From positions 2,252,501-2,316,500 of the forward strand of contig NZ_FNTJ01000001.1 of assembly GCF_900105185.1 (NCBI RefSeq): a stretch of 64,000 nt of DNA, read 5' to 3'. The notes beneath the pieces are model-generated. The model ran no database searches, was not told where the DNA came from, and saw only the letters and a list, made by a program, of their open reading frames with translations. Of this stretch, positions 14,083-26,092 are shown piece after piece; positions within the stretch are counted from its first letter, which is position 1; each line of letters starts with the position of its first letter. The position numbers and the translations under genes are program-made. The stretch is from Pseudomonas saponiphila. Its GTDB lineage: Bacteria > Pseudomonadota > Gammaproteobacteria > Pseudomonadales > Pseudomonadaceae.

Positions 14083-16491
14083 TTGAAGAAATCCACCGCA
14101 GCACCTAAACCTGTTGTTCCGCTTTGGCGTCAGCAATTGCACTACCGGCTCAAGGAAGGTGCGTTGATCGCCATTGGAGCCCTGTGTCTGTTCTTGATGA
14201 TGGCACTTCTGACCTACGGTAAAGATGATCCGGGTTGGAGTCATAACAGCAAGATCGAAGATGTGCAGAACTTCGGTGGTCCCGCCGGTTCTTACAGCGC
14301 CGATATCCTGTTCATGGTGTTGGGTTACTTCGCTTATATCTTCCCGCTGCTGTTGGCGATCAAGACTTACCAGATCTTCCGCCAGCGCCATGAACCCTGG
14401 CAGTGGAGCGGCTGGCTGTTTTCCTGGCGGCTGATCGGCCTGGTGTTCCTGGTGCTGTCCGGCGCCGCGCTGGCCCATATCCATTTCCATGCACCCACCG
14501 GCCTGCCTGCCGGTGCCGGTGGCGCCCTGGGTGAAAGCCTGGGCGACCTGGCCAAGAATGCCCTGAACGTGCAGGGCAGTACCCTGATGTTCATTGCCCT
14601 GTTCCTGTTCGGCCTGACGGTATTTACCGACCTGTCCTGGTTCAAGGTGATGGATGTCACTGGCAAGATCACGCTTGACCTGTTCGAGCTGTTCCAGGGC
14701 GCGGCCAATCGCTGGTGGGATGCCCGCGTGGAGCGCAAGCAACTGGTGGCGCAACTGCGCGAGGTGGATGCTCGGGTCGATGAAGTCGTGACCCCCAACA
14801 TCGCCGACAAGCGCGAGCAGGCCAAGGTCAAGGAGCGCCTGATCGAGCGCGAGCAGGCGTTGAGCAAGCACATGTCCGAGCGCGAGAAGCAGGTGCCGCC
14901 CGTGATCACGCCGGTGGCGGTCAAGCCGCCCGAGCCCAGCAAGCGCGTGCAGAAAGAGAAGCAGGCGCCGCTGTTCGTCGACAGCGCGGTGGAAGGCACC
15001 TTGCCGCCGATCTCGATTCTTGATCCGGCGGAAAAGAAGCAGCTCAATTATTCACCCGAGTCCCTGGCCGCCGTCGGTCACCTGCTGGAAATCAAGCTCA
15101 AGGAATTCGGCGTCGAGGTCGCGGTGGACTCGATCCATCCAGGTCCGGTGATCACCCGTTACGAAATCCAGCCGGCGGCGGGGGTGAAAGTCAGCCGTAT
15201 CGCCAACCTGGCCAAGGACCTGGCCCGTTCCCTGGCGGTGACCAGTGTGCGGGTGGTGGAAGTGATTCCCGGCAAGACCACCGTCGGCATCGAGATCCCC
15301 AACGAAGACCGGCAGATCGTGCGCTTCTCCGAAGTGCTCTCGACCCCGGAATACGACAACTTCAAATCCCCGGTCACCCTGGCCCTGGGCCACGATATCG
15401 GTGGCAAGCCGATCATCACCGACCTGGCGAAAATGCCTCACTTGCTAGTGGCCGGTACTACCGGTTCCGGTAAGTCGGTGGGGGTCAACGCCATGATCCT
15501 GTCGATCCTGTTCAAGTCCGGCCCGGAAGACGCCAAGCTGATCATGATCGACCCGAAAATGCTCGAACTGTCGATCTACGAAGGCATTCCGCACCTGCTG
15601 TGCCCGGTGGTCACCGACATGAAGGACGCGGCCAACGCCCTGCGCTGGAGCGTGGCAGAGATGGAGCGGCGCTACAAACTCATGGCCAAGATGGGCGTGC
15701 GCAACCTTTCGGGCTTCAACGCCAAGGTCAAGGAAGCCATCGACGCCGGCACGCCGCTGGCCGATCCGCTGTACAACCGCGAAAGCATTCACGACGAAGC
15801 GCCGCTGCTGACCAAGTTGCCGACCATCGTCGTGGTGGTGGACGAATTCGCCGACATGATGATGATCGTCGGCAAGAAGGTCGAAGAGCTGATCGCCCGT
15901 ATCGCCCAGAAGGCCCGGGCCGCCGGTATCCACCTGATCCTCGCGACCCAGCGGCCGTCGGTGGACGTGATCACCGGCCTGATCAAGGCCAACATTCCGA
16001 CCCGCATGGCGTTCCAGGTATCGAGCAAGATCGACTCGCGGACCATCATCGACCAGGGCGGCGCCGAACAGCTGCTGGGCCACGGTGACATGCTCTACAT
16101 GCCGCCGGGCACCAGCCTGCCGATTCGCGTCCACGGCGCCTTCGTCTCCGACGATGAAGTGCACCGCGTCGTGGAGGCCTGGAAGCTGCGCGGCGCGCCG
16201 GAATACAACGACGATATCCTCAACGGTGTCGAAGAGGCGGGCAGTGGTTTCGAAGGCAGCAGCGGCGGTGGCGACGGCGATGATCCGGAAGCCGATGCGC
16301 TGTACGACGAAGCCGTGCAGTTCGTCCTGGAAAGCCGCCGGGCCTCGATCTCGGCGGTACAGCGCAAGCTGAAGATTGGTTACAACCGCGCCGCCCGGAT
16401 GATCGAGGCCATGGAAATGGCCGGGGTGGTGACGGCGATGAACACCAACGGCTCCCGCGAAGTGCTGGCGCCTGGCCCGATGCGCGACTGA
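14083..16491 (+). CDS. ftsK: DNA translocase FtsK
   Basis: An 802-residue septal DNA pump that clears the terminus region and activates XerCD. It has an N-terminal block of about four membrane segments (residues ~22-190), a charged coiled linker (~210-290), a RecA-like motor with Walker A GTTGSGKS at 458-465 and Walker [14 protein letters not shown], and a C-terminal winged-helix gamma domain ([20 protein letters not shown]) that reads KOPS. The start is a TTG preceded by AGGAAAAG; no ATG fits the family N-terminus. The linker is short, as in other Pseudomonas. lolA and rarA follow. Confidence 0.96.
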   Translation: MKKSTAAPKPVVPLWRQQLHYRLKEGALIAIGALCLFLMMALLTYGKDDPGWSHNSKIEDVQNFGGPAGSYSADILFMVLGYFAYIFPLLLAIKTYQIFRQRHEPWQWSGWLFSWRLIGLVFLVLSGAALAHIHFHAPTGLPAGAGGALGESLGDLAKNALNVQGSTLMFIALFLFGLTVFTDLSWFKVMDVTGKITLDLFELFQGAANRWWDARVERKQLVAQLREVDARVDEVVTPNIADKREQAKVKERLIEREQALSKHMSEREKQVPPVITPVAVKPPEPSKRVQKEKQAPLFVDSAVEGTLPPISILDPAEKKQLNYSPESLAAVGHLLEIKLKEFGVEVAVDSIHPGPVITRYEIQPAAGVKVSRIANLAKDLARSLAVTSVRVVEVIPGKTTVGIEIPNEDRQIVRFSEVLSTPEYDNFKSPVTLALGHDIGGKPIITDLAKMPHLLVAGTTGSGKSVGVNAMILSILFKSGPEDAKLIMIDPKMLELSIYEGIPHLLCPVVTDMKDAANALRWSVAEMERRYKLMAKMGVRNLSGFNAKVKEAIDAGTPLADPLYNRESIHDEAPLLTKLPTIVVVVDEFADMMMIVGKKVEELIARIAQKARAAGIHLILATQRPSVDVITGLIKANIPTRMAFQVSSKIDSRTIIDQGGAEQLLGHGDMLYMPPGTSLPIRVHGAFVSDDEVHRVVEAWKLRGAPEYNDDILNGVEEAGSGFEGSSGGGDGDDPEADALYDEAVQFVLESRRASISAVQRKLKIGYNRAARMIEAMEMAGVVTAMNTNGSREVLAPGPMRD

Positions 16492-16558
16492 TCCCGTTTC
16501 GTTTTCAGCGGCGTGATGCCACGCCGCTCGTGTACCCATCCAATTTATGAGGAATTCC

Positions 16559-17182
16559 ATGCGCCTGATTCGCATGTTGCTGCTGCCGGTACTGGCTGTG
16601 ACCACCTTGTCGGCCCACGCCGACCCCAAAGACGTGGCGCGCCTGACCCAGTTGCTGGAAAAGTCCCAGACCCTGACCGCGCGTTTCTCACAGCTGACCC
16701 TGGACGGCAGCGGCACCCAATTGCAGGAAACCGCCGGCGAGATGTCGCTGCAGCGTCCTGGCCTGTTCTACTGGCACACCGATGCGCCGCAAGAGCAACT
16801 GATGGTTTCCGATGGTCAGAAAGTCTCGCTGTGGGACCCGGACCTGGAGCAGGTGACCATCAAGAAGCTCGACCAGCGCCTGACCCAGACCCCAGCCCTG
16901 CTGCTGTCCGGTGACGTGTCGAAGATCAGCGAAAGCTTCGACATCACCTCCAAGGAGGCCGGTGGCGTGATGGACTTCACCCTCAAGCCGAAAACCCGCG
17001 ACACCCTGTTCGACAGCCTGCGCCTGTCGTTCCGCAACGGCATGATCAACGACATGCAGTTGATCGACAGCGTCGGCCAGCGCACCAATATCCTGTTTAC
17101 CGGGGTCAAGGCCAACGAAGCGATCCCGGCCTCCAAGTTCAAGTTCGACATCCCCAAGGGTGCCGATGTGATCCAAGAGTAA
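16559..17182 (+). CDS. lolA: Outer-membrane lipoprotein carrier protein LolA
   Basis: A 207-residue periplasmic chaperone that carries lipoproteins from LolCDE to LolB. The signal peptide is [21 protein letters not shown] with cleavage before DPK. The chosen ATG at 16559 follows GAGGAATTCC; the in-frame ATG four codons earlier overlaps that ribosome binding site and is rejected. It lies 67 bases after ftsK and 33 bases before rarA. Confidence 0.95.
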   Translation: MRLIRMLLLPVLAVTTLSAHADPKDVARLTQLLEKSQTLTARFSQLTLDGSGTQLQETAGEMSLQRPGLFYWHTDAPQEQLMVSDGQKVSLWDPDLEQVTIKKLDQRLTQTPALLLSGDVSKISESFDITSKEAGGVMDFTLKPKTRDTLFDSLRLSFRNGMINDMQLIDSVGQRTNILFTGVKANEAIPASKFKFDIPKGADVIQE

Positions 17183-17215
17183 GCAGCCGCAGCCGCAAGG
17201 TTTCGAAGGTAGTCC

Positions 17216-18537
17216 ATGGACCTGTTTCGTAGTGCTCCGATCGCCCAGCCACTGGCCGCACGCTTGCGTGCCACCAACCTGGACGAGTACGTCGGTCAGC
17301 AGCACCTGCTGGCCCGGGGCAAGCCGCTGCGCGAGGCCCTGGAGCAGGGCGCCCTGCATTCGATGATCTTCTGGGGCCCGCCCGGGGTCGGCAAGACCAC
17401 CCTGGCGCGGCTGCTGGCGGAAGTCTCGGATGCTCACTTCGAAACCGTCTCGGCGGTGCTGGCCGGGGTCAAGGAGATCCGTCAGGCGGTGGAAATCGCC
17501 AAGCAGCAGGCCGGGCAATACGGCCGGCGGACCATTCTGTTCGTCGACGAAGTGCATCGCTTCAACAAGTCGCAGCAGGATGCCTTCCTGCCCTATGTGG
17601 AAGACGGCACCCTGATCTTTATCGGTGCCACCACGGAAAACCCGTCCTTCGAACTCAACAACGCCTTGCTCTCCCGAGCGCGGGTGTATGTGCTCAAGAG
17701 CCTGGATGAAACGGCCCTGGGCACCCTGGTACAGCGCGCCCTGACTGAGGAGCGGGGGTTGGGCAAGCGCCAATTGCGCCTCAGCGACGAAGGCTTCCAG
17801 ATGCTGCTGTCGGCGGCCGATGGCGATGGCCGGCGCATGCTCAACCTGCTGGAAAACGCCTCGGACCTGGCCGAAGACGGCGGCGAGATCGGCGTTGAGC
17901 TGCTGCAAAGCCTGCTGGGGGATACCCGGCGGCGTTTCGACAAGGGCGGCGAAGCCTTCTACGACCAGATTTCCGCGTTGCACAAATCGGTGCGCGGCTC
18001 CAACCCCGACGGCGCCCTGTACTGGTTTGCGCGCATGCTCGACGGCGGCTGCGACCCGCTGTACCTGGCCCGGCGCGTGGTGCGCATGGCCAGCGAGGAC
18101 ATCGGCAACGCCGACCCGCGAGCGCTGAGCCTGTGCCTGGCGGCCTGGGATGTGCAGGAGCGCCTGGGTAGCCCCGAAGGCGAGCTGGCGGTGGCCCAGG
18201 CCATCACCTACCTGGCCTGTGCGCCAAAAAGCAACGCCGTGTACATGGGCTTCAAGGCCGCCATGCGCGCCGCTGCCGAGCACGGTTCGCTGGAAGTGCC
18301 GATCCACCTGCGCAACGCCCCGACCAAGCTGATGAAGCAGTTGGGTTACGGCGATGAATACCGCTACGCCCATGACGAGCCGGATGCCTACGCCGCCGGT
18401 GAAGACTATTTTCCCGAAGAGCTGGAGCCCTTGCCGCTCTACCAGCCGGTACCCCGTGGCCTGGAGCTGAAGATCGGCGAGAAGCTCAAGCACCTGGCCG
18501 CCCTGGACCGGGCCAGCCCCTTGCAGCGGAGAAAACC

Positions 18538-18541
<4 letters not shown>
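17216..18541 (+). CDS. rarA: Replication-associated recombination protein A (AAA+ ATPase)
   Basis: A 441-residue RarA/MgsA, the WRNIP1 homologue that acts at stalled forks with SSB. It has Walker A GPPGVGKT near residue 54, Walker [16 protein letters not shown], sensor 1 [13 protein letters not shown] and arginine-finger [11 protein letters not shown], then the C-terminal tetramerisation region ending near [14 protein letters not shown]. It overlaps crcB by 4 bases. Position after lolA matches other Pseudomonas. Confidence 0.96.
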
Positions 18542-20209
<1,668 letters not shown>

Positions 20210-21604
20210 ATGGAATATCTGCCGCTGTTTCACAACCTTCGCGGCAGTCGTGTGTTGGTGGTCGGCGGAGGGGAGATTGCCTTGCGCAAATCCCGTCTGC
20301 TGGCCGACGCCGGTGCGCAGCTGCGAGTGGTCGCACCTGAAATAGAAGCGCAATTGCAGGAACTGATCGTCGCCAGCGGCGGTGAGTCCCTGTTGCGCGG
20401 GTATGTCGAGGCAGACCTCGACGGCTGCACCCTGATCATCGCCGCCACCGACGATGAATCCCTGAATGCCCAGGTTTCCGCCGATGCCCATCGGCGTTGC
20501 GTCCCGGTCAACGTGGTGGATGCGCCGGCCCTGTGCAGCGTGATCTTCCCCGCCATCGTCGACCGTTCGCCGCTGGTCATCGCGGTGTCCAGTGGCGGCG
20601 ATGCGCCGGTGCTGGCGCGCTTGATCCGGGCCAAGCTGGAAACCTGGATTCCTTCCACCTATGGCCAATTGGCCGGGTTGGCGGCGCGTTTTCGGGCCCA
20701 GGTCAAAGGCCTGTTTCCGGATGTGCAGCAGCGCCGGGCGTTCTGGGAAGACGTGTTTCAGGGGCCCATCGCCGATCGCCAGCTGGCGGGGCAGGGCGCG
20801 GAGGCCGAGCGTCTGTTGCAGGCCAAGATTGCCGGCAAGGCGCCCCACGCGCCGGGCGAGGTGTATCTGGTGGGGGCAGGCCCGGGTGATCCGGACCTGC
20901 TTACCTTCCGCGCCCTGCGCCTGATGCAACAGGCCGACGTGGTGCTCTACGACCGTCTGGTGGCGCCGGCGATTCTCGAACTGTGCCGCCGCGACGCCGA
21001 ACGCATTTACGTCGGCAAACGTCGCGCCGATCACGCCGTGCCCCAGGAGCAGATCAACCAGCAACTGGTGACCCTGGCCCAGCAAGGCAAGCGCGTGGTG
21101 CGGCTCAAGGGAGGCGACCCGTTCATCTTTGGCCGGGGCGGCGAAGAGATCGAAGAGCTGGCGGCCCATGGCATTCCATTCCAGGTGGTGCCGGGCATTA
21201 CTGCGGCCAGTGGTTGCTCGGCCTATGCCGGCATTCCCCTGACTCACCGCGATTACGCGCAGTCGGTGCGCTTCGTCACCGGTCACCTCAAGGACGGCAC
21301 CAGCAACCTGCCCTGGAGCGACCTGGTGGCACCGGCCCAGACCCTGGTGTTCTACATGGGCCTGGTGGGCTTGCCGACCATCTGCGAGCAACTGATCAAG
21401 CACGGTCGTGGCGCCGACACGCCGGCGGCGCTGGTGCAGCAGGGCACCACCAGCAACCAGCGAGTGTTTACCGGTACCCTGGCCAACCTGCCGACGCTGG
21501 TGGCCGAGCACGAAGTGCACGCGCCGACCCTGGTGATCGTTGGCGAAGTGGTCCAGCTGCGCGAGAAGCTGGCTTGGTTCGAAGGCGCCCAGTCCGAGGT
21601 CTGA
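20210..21604 (+). CDS. cysG: Sirohaem synthase (fused dehydrogenase/ferrochelatase and methyltransferase)
   Basis: A 464-residue trifunctional CysG. The N-terminal third binds NAD ([19 protein letters not shown]) and does precorrin-2 oxidation and iron insertion; residues ~215-460 are the SAM-dependent uroporphyrinogen III methyltransferase, starting [20 protein letters not shown]. Sirohaem serves assimilatory sulfite and nitrite reductases. The ATG directly abuts the serS TAA, so it is read from the same transcript. Confidence 0.97.
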   Translation: MEYLPLFHNLRGSRVLVVGGGEIALRKSRLLADAGAQLRVVAPEIEAQLQELIVASGGESLLRGYVEADLDGCTLIIAATDDESLNAQVSADAHRRCVPVNVVDAPALCSVIFPAIVDRSPLVIAVSSGGDAPVLARLIRAKLETWIPSTYGQLAGLAARFRAQVKGLFPDVQQRRAFWEDVFQGPIADRQLAGQGAEAERLLQAKIAGKAPHAPGEVYLVGAGPGDPDLLTFRALRLMQQADVVLYDRLVAPAILELCRRDAERIYVGKRRADHAVPQEQINQQLVTLAQQGKRVVRLKGGDPFIFGRGGEEIEELAAHGIPFQVVPGITAASGCSAYAGIPLTHRDYAQSVRFVTGHLKDGTSNLPWSDLVAPAQTLVFYMGLVGLPTICEQLIKHGRGADTPAALVQQGTTSNQRVFTGTLANLPTLVAEHEVHAPTLVIVGEVVQLREKLAWFEGAQSEV

Positions 21605-21609
21605 AAAGC

Positions 21610-21664
21610 TTCGCAGGCAAGCCGGCTCCTACACGATCTGCGTAGGAGCTGGCTCGCCAGCGAA
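21610..21664. repeat. REP doublet after cysG
   Basis: TTCGCAGGCAAGCCGGCTCCTAC (21610-21632) and the facing GTAGGAGCTGGCTCGCCAGCGAA (21642-21664) form an imperfect inverted pair with a 9-base spacer, between convergent cysG and the glutathionyl-hydroquinone reductase gene. It could also end transcription. Confidence 0.85.
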
Positions 21665-21671
21665 AGCCTCC

Positions 21672-22673
21672 TCAATCCCTGCACCAAACCCCTTGCCCAC
21701 TCAACCGCTGCCGATCATGGCCGCGGCTGAAATCCTGCAACGGCCCTTTGGGCACGATCCCGGTCGGATTGATGGTGCTGTGGCTGGCGTAGTAGTGCCC
21801 CTTGATATGGGCAAAATCCACCGTCTCGGCAATCCCCGGCCATTGATACAGCTCACGCAGCCAGTTCGACAGGTTCGGGTAATCGGCAATCCGCCGCAGG
21901 TTGCACTTGAAGTGGCCGTGGTACACCGCATCGAAACGGATCAGTGTGGTAAACAGCCGAACATCGGCTTCGGTCAGGTACTCGCCGGCCAGGTAGCGCT
22001 GCTTGTCCAGCAACGCCTCCAGTACGTCCAGCTCGGCAAACACATCATCGAACGCCGTTTCATAGGCTTGTTGTGAAGTGGCAAATCCGGCGCGGTACAC
22101 GCCATTGTTCAGCGCGGGGTAGATGCGAGCATTGAGCTCATCGATGCGCGCGCGCAATGCCTGCGGATAAAAATCCAGGTCGTTGCCGGTCAGGCCGTCG
22201 AAGGCGCTGTTGAACATGCGGATGATTTCCGCCGATTCGTTGCTGACGATGCGCTGTTGCTGCTTGTCCCACAGCACCGGCACCGTTACGCGGCCGGTGT
22301 AGTCGGCCGTGTCGGCGGTATAGCGCTGGTGCATGAAGTCGAAGTGATCCAGCGCGTCGCCGCTGGAGCCGTAGGCGCTGTCGAAGGTCCAGCCGTTCTC
22401 GCGCATCAGCCAGCTGACCACCGAGACGTCGATCAGCGGTTCCAGGCCCTTGAGCTTGCGCAGGATCAGGGTTCGGTGGGCCCACGGGCAGGCCAGGGAC
22501 ACATAGAGGTGGTAGCGCCCGGCCTCGGCGGCAAAACCGCCTTCGCCACTGGGGCCTGGGCGACCATCGGCGGTGACCCAGTGTCGGCGTTGCGCCTGTT
22601 CCCGTTGGAAGGCGCCGTCCTTGCCGCTTTCATACCACTGGTCATGCCAGCGCCCATCGATCAGCAGTCCCAT
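21672..22673 (-). CDS. yqjG: Glutathionyl-hydroquinone reductase (Xi-class GST)
   Basis: A 333-residue protein of the YqjG/PcpF family, which reduces glutathionyl-hydroquinones with GSH. The active-site cysteine is Cys62 in SLACPWAHRTL (Cys63 in E. coli YqjG), and the EENGWTF-like MRENGWTFD segment is present. The C-terminal helical GST domain begins near residue 180. An AAGGAG site precedes the ATG. It is a single gene between cysG and the tus operon. Confidence 0.93.
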   Translation of the reverse strand: MGLLIDGRWHDQWYESGKDGAFQREQAQRRHWVTADGRPGPSGEGGFAAEAGRYHLYVSLACPWAHRTLILRKLKGLEPLIDVSVVSWLMRENGWTFDSAYGSSGDALDHFDFMHQRYTADTADYTGRVTVPVLWDKQQQRIVSNESAEIIRMFNSAFDGLTGNDLDFYPQALRARIDELNARIYPALNNGVYRAGFATSQQAYETAFDDVFAELDVLEALLDKQRYLAGEYLTEADVRLFTTLIRFDAVYHGHFKCNLRRIADYPNLSNWLRELYQWPGIAETVDFAHIKGHYYASHSTINPTGIVPKGPLQDFSRGHDRQRLSGQGVWCRD

Positions 22674-22761
22674 GGAGTGCTCCTTAGCTATTTTGCGTTG
22701 GAGTGCAGTCTATGCCGCGGGGTTCGAACAAAAAGCGCAAAGCTTGGGCGGTTTTGATCGA

Positions 22762-23763
22762 TTAAATCGATCTGTCCCGGGCATCCCAGTACTGCTGGGC
22801 TAGCGCGAAGGCCTGCTCCCGCGGCGTGCCCAAGCCGCGCAGGGCCAGGGCCATGGTCGCCAGCAGGGCCAGTTGCGGGTAGCTGTCCTGCACCTCGCCA
22901 CGCCATAGCGCCTTGAGGTGCTCGGGGTCGAGGCTCGCCGGTTTCACATGGCGCTGGGCCGACAGCGCCGGCCATTCCTCGTCCCAGCTGACGCCGCCGG
23001 TGCTGCCGTACAGATGGCTGGTGGTGTCCGGGTTGATCTCGATCTCGCCGCCGTCGCCCTTGATCACGATCACGTTGTCCCCCAGCAGGCCGCTGGCATC
23101 GCGGTGCACCGCCTGGTAGCCGGGGTGGAAGATGCTCTGCAGGCCACAACGGGCGCCCAGGGGGTTGAGCAGGCGCGCCAGGGAGTGGATTGGCGAGCGC
23201 AGGCCGAGGATGTTGCGCAGATCGATCATGCGCTGCAATTGCGGCGCCCAGTCGCCCAGGGGCATGAAGGCCAGGTTGCCCTGGTCCAATGCCTTGCCGA
23301 CCGATGGCCAGTCCCGGCACAGGGGAATGCTCAGGGGCTCCAGCAATTGTTCGGTGTACAGGCGCCCGGCGGTATGGGCGCCGCCGCCGTGGAGCAGGAT
23401 ACGCACGCCGTTCTGCGCCAGGCACTTGGCTGCCAACAGGTACCAGGGCAGGTGGCGCTTCTTGCCGGCGTAGGTCGGCCAGTCGAGGTCCAGCGCGATA
23501 GGCGGGGCGTTCAGGCGTTCGCGCAAGGCCTCGGTGAAGCCCGCCAGTTCTTCCGGGCTTTCTTCCTTGTGCCGCAGCAGCATCAGGAAGGCGCCGAGCT
23601 GGGTGTCCTCGACCTTGTCGTCGAGCAGCATGCCCATGGCTTCCCGGGCTTCCTCACGGGTCAGGTTGCGCGCGCCGCGCTTGCCCTTGCCAAGGATGCG
23701 CACGAACGGGGCGAAGGGATGCTCGGCCGGGGTTTCGGTCAACAGGGGGGTGAAATCGTTCAT
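22762..23763 (-). CDS. ybiB: YbiB/TrpD2-type nucleic-acid-binding protein
   Basis: A 333-residue member of the glycosyltransferase family 3 fold, related to anthranilate phosphoribosyltransferase. Characterised YbiB (TrpD2) lacks that catalytic activity and binds nucleic acids; I infer the same. Family segments such as EEAREAMGMLLDDKV and the glycine loop LHGGGAH are visible. The ATG complementary to 23761-23763 overlaps the tusE stop (ATGA), so it is translated with the tus genes; the start two codons earlier lacks support. Confidence 0.88.
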   Translation of the reverse strand: MNDFTPLLTETPAEHPFAPFVRILGKGKRGARNLTREEAREAMGMLLDDKVEDTQLGAFLMLLRHKEESPEELAGFTEALRERLNAPPIALDLDWPTYAGKKRHLPWYLLAAKCLAQNGVRILLHGGGAHTAGRLYTEQLLEPLSIPLCRDWPSVGKALDQGNLAFMPLGDWAPQLQRMIDLRNILGLRSPIHSLARLLNPLGARCGLQSIFHPGYQAVHRDASGLLGDNVIVIKGDGGEIEINPDTTSHLYGSTGGVSWDEEWPALSAQRHVKPASLDPEHLKALWRGEVQDSYPQLALLATMALALRGLGTPREQAFALAQQYWDARDRSI

Positions 23764-24095
23764 AGGCAATTGGTCGGCTTCGGCAGGCCCGCCAGCTTGG
23801 CGGCGAGTTTGGCGGGAGTACCCTTGAACAGTCGGTTCAGGTGCAGGCTGTTGCCCTTGTCCGGGCCCAGCTTGAGGGCGGTGTACTTGATCAGCGGGCG
23901 GGTGGCCGGAGACAGCTGGAACTCCTTGTAGAAGCCCTGCAGCAGTTCGAGGATTTCCCAGTGCTCCGCACTGAGCTCAAGCGCTTCATTGGCGGCCAGG
24001 GCCTGGGCCACATCGGCCGACCAGTCGTCGAGGTTGACCAGGTAACCGTCCTTGTCCAGCTCGATGGCGCGGGCGCCCACGGTCAGGGTACTCAT
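23760..24095 (-). CDS. tusE: Sulfurtransferase TusE (DsrC family)
   Basis: A 111-residue DsrC-fold carrier that takes persulfide sulfur from TusBCD and gives it to MnmA. The conserved penultimate cysteine is in the C-terminal NCL (Cys110), on the flexible arm typical of the family. It overlaps tusB upstream and ybiB downstream by 4 bases each. Confidence 0.95.
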   Translation of the reverse strand: MSTLTVGARAIELDKDGYLVNLDDWSADVAQALAANEALELSAEHWEILELLQGFYKEFQLSPATRPLIKYTALKLGPDKGNSLHLNRLFKGTPAKLAAKLAGLPKPTNCL

Positions 24096-24388
24096 AGCCA
24101 GGTGTTGACCTTGTCATGCTCAATCGACAACTCGACGAAACCCGGGTAATCCACTGCCCGGGCCCAGGCCGGCAGGGTCAGGCCGCGAGCGTTCAGGTCT
24201 TCTTCCAGCACGTACAGATTCAGGCCGCTGCGGGCGCCCAGTTCGGCGTAGACAGCTGTGTTCGGCTGCAGGGCGTAGGCGGCGTCGCCGCACAGCAGCA
24301 GGCCATCGGCGCTGCCCAGCACGCGCAGGCAACTGCTCAGGCGGGTGTCGGTGAAGGGCGAGTGGGACAACACATGCAAGGTCGACAT
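24092..24388 (-). CDS. tusB: Sulfur relay subunit TusB
   Basis: A 98-residue DsrH/TusB protein (starts MSTLHVLSHSPF), a structural subunit of the TusBCD hexamer. It is linked to tusC by a TGATG junction and to tusE by a 4-base overlap. Confidence 0.93.
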   Translation of the reverse strand: MSTLHVLSHSPFTDTRLSSCLRVLGSADGLLLCGDAAYALQPNTAVYAELGARSGLNLYVLEEDLNARGLTLPAWARAVDYPGFVELSIEHDKVNTWL

Positions 24389-24750
24389 CAGAGGGTAATC
24401 ACCTGGGCAAAACGGTCGATGATCCCGGCCAGTTCCGGGGCGTCCAGCACTTGTACCGCGTCAAGGCCCAGGGCCGCCGGGTCGAGGCCGCGAGCCTTGA
24501 GGCTGGCGTTGCAGGCGAACAGCTCGTCAACGCCGAACAGCGACAGCGCCTGCAGGTTGGCGCTCAGGTCTTTCTGGCGCAGCAGCGACGCCTGTTGCCC
24601 GGGCGCCAGTTGCAGCACGCCATCGTCGAGAAACAGCAGGCCGATGGGCAGGTCGAAGGCGCCGCCGGCCAGGACGATGTCCAGGGCCTCCCGGGCACCA
24701 GGGCCGGACCACGGCGCCTGACGGCTGATCAACAACAGGGATTTGGCCAT
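24388..24750 (-). CDS. tusC: Sulfur relay subunit TusC
   Basis: A 120-residue DsrF/TusC protein beginning MAKSLLLISRQAPW. I use the ATG complementary to 24748-24750, one base after the tusD stop; an in-frame ATG five codons earlier would overlap tusD and is not in the family. Together with TusB and TusD it forms the heterohexamer that relays sulfur from IscS through TusA. Confidence 0.93.
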   Translation of the reverse strand: MAKSLLLISRQAPWSGPGAREALDIVLAGGAFDLPIGLLFLDDGVLQLAPGQQASLLRQKDLSANLQALSLFGVDELFACNASLKARGLDPAALGLDAVQVLDAPELAGIIDRFAQVITL

Positions 24751-24751
24751 C

Positions 24752-25144
24752 TCACGCCCCTCCAAAACAGATCAGGCGATCGGCGGCCTGCACCGCGTCA
24801 TGCAACTGGCCGAGCCCCGACAGTTCCCAGGGCGCCTCGACGTTCACCGCCGTGCGCTGATAGCGCTGGGCTTCGTCGGCATTCAGCACACCCCGGCGCA
24901 GGGCCGCGGCGATGCACACCACGCCATCGAGCTGGTGCTGCTGGACGAACTCCCGCCATTCCCGGGGCAGGTCCTGTTCGTCCTGGGGCGTGACCACGCT
25001 GTTGGCAGCGTTGTACACGCCGTCCTGATAGAAAAACAGCCGGACAATCTCGTGCCCGCCCGCCAGCGCCGCCTGGGCGAACAGCAGGGCGCGGCGCGAG
25101 GAAGGCGCGTGGGCGGCGGAGAACAGGGCGATGGCGAACTTCAT
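24752..25144 (-). CDS. tusD: Sulfur relay subunit TusD
   Basis: A 130-residue DsrE/TusD protein beginning MKFAIALFSAAH. The catalytic cysteine that takes persulfide from TusA is in VVCIAAALRRGV (about Cys77). The start is the ATG complementary to 25142-25144; ten upstream in-frame codons are not in the family. It is the first gene of the tusDCBE-ybiB operon. Confidence 0.94.
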   Translation of the reverse strand: MKFAIALFSAAHAPSSRRALLFAQAALAGGHEIVRLFFYQDGVYNAANSVVTPQDEQDLPREWREFVQQHQLDGVVCIAAALRRGVLNADEAQRYQRTAVNVEAPWELSGLGQLHDAVQAADRLICFGGA

Positions 25145-25330
25145 GACGGACTCGATGGATAAAACTGCGGCCATGATAAAGCTTTCTCTGTGGATCGGCT
25201 AAATCCCTTTCGCCCCGAAGGCTCTGGCTCGGCAAGCCCGGTACATATCGGGTAAAGCTTTGCCCGGCCCCAAACCCCGGGGCGGGGGCTAGACTCGCGC
25301 CTTCAATCAACCTGGGACAAGGAGCAAGGG

Positions 25331-26080
25331 ATGATGGATTTGAATTCGGCGGTGGTGGTGGTCACCGGTGCCGGTCGTGGTCTGGGCGCGGCGCTGGCCA
25401 TCAGTCTGGCGGACCTGGGCTGCAAGTTGATTCTCTGTGGGCGCAACGCCGAGGCCCTGGCGCAAGTGAGCGCGGCCATCCAGACGCGCACCGGCCAGGC
25501 CGCCGATTGCGTGGTGGTGGACCTGGCCAGCAGCGACAGCGTCAAGGCGGCCCTGGCGGAGATTCACGTGCGTCAGCCGCGGGTGGACATTCTGATCAAC
25601 AACGGCGCCATGTGGCTGGAGGCCAGCGAGCAGCCCCACAGCGCCGCCGAGGTCACGGGTGTGATCGATGCGGCCCTGACCGGCACCTTCCTCCTGACCC
25701 AGGGCCTGATGCCGGCGCTCAAGGCCTCCAAGCGCCCGGACATCGTCACCATCGGTTCCATCAGCGGTCTGCCCAATGCACCGCTGCACAGCGTGTCGCT
25801 GCCGTTCTACGCGGCCAAGCACGGGCAACTGGCCCTGGCCGACGGCCTGCGCCAGGTGCTCAAGGGCACGCCGGTGCGTTCGCTGTGCGTGCATCCGCCG
25901 TATCTGGAAGACATCTCGCCGCTGGACCCGGCCTGGCAGCAGGTTCCGGCACGGCACAAAGGCCAGCAGGGCACCAACCGCGACGTGGTGGAAGCGGTGG
26001 TCTTCGCCCTGACCCGACCACGGCACATCAGCCTGTCGTCGATCGTCATCGATACCGACAGCGGCGGTCTGTTCGACTGA
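25331..26080 (+). CDS. Short-chain dehydrogenase/reductase, unknown substrate
   Basis: A 249-residue classical SDR. The cofactor motif is GAGRGLGA near residues 13-20, NNGA replaces the usual NNAG, and the catalytic Ser/Tyr/Lys are seen in GSISGL and FYAAKHG. GGAGCAAGGG precedes the ATG. It is alone, divergent from tusD and convergent with the DUF1275 gene, so context gives no substrate. NAD(P) preference cannot be told. Confidence 0.85.
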   Translation: MMDLNSAVVVVTGAGRGLGAALAISLADLGCKLILCGRNAEALAQVSAAIQTRTGQAADCVVVDLASSDSVKAALAEIHVRQPRVDILINNGAMWLEASEQPHSAAEVTGVIDAALTGTFLLTQGLMPALKASKRPDIVTIGSISGLPNAPLHSVSLPFYAAKHGQLALADGLRQVLKGTPVRSLCVHPPYLEDISPLDPAWQQVPARHKGQQGTNRDVVEAVVFALTRPRHISLSSIVIDTDSGGLFD

Positions 26081-26092
26081 CGGCGGCGCAGG

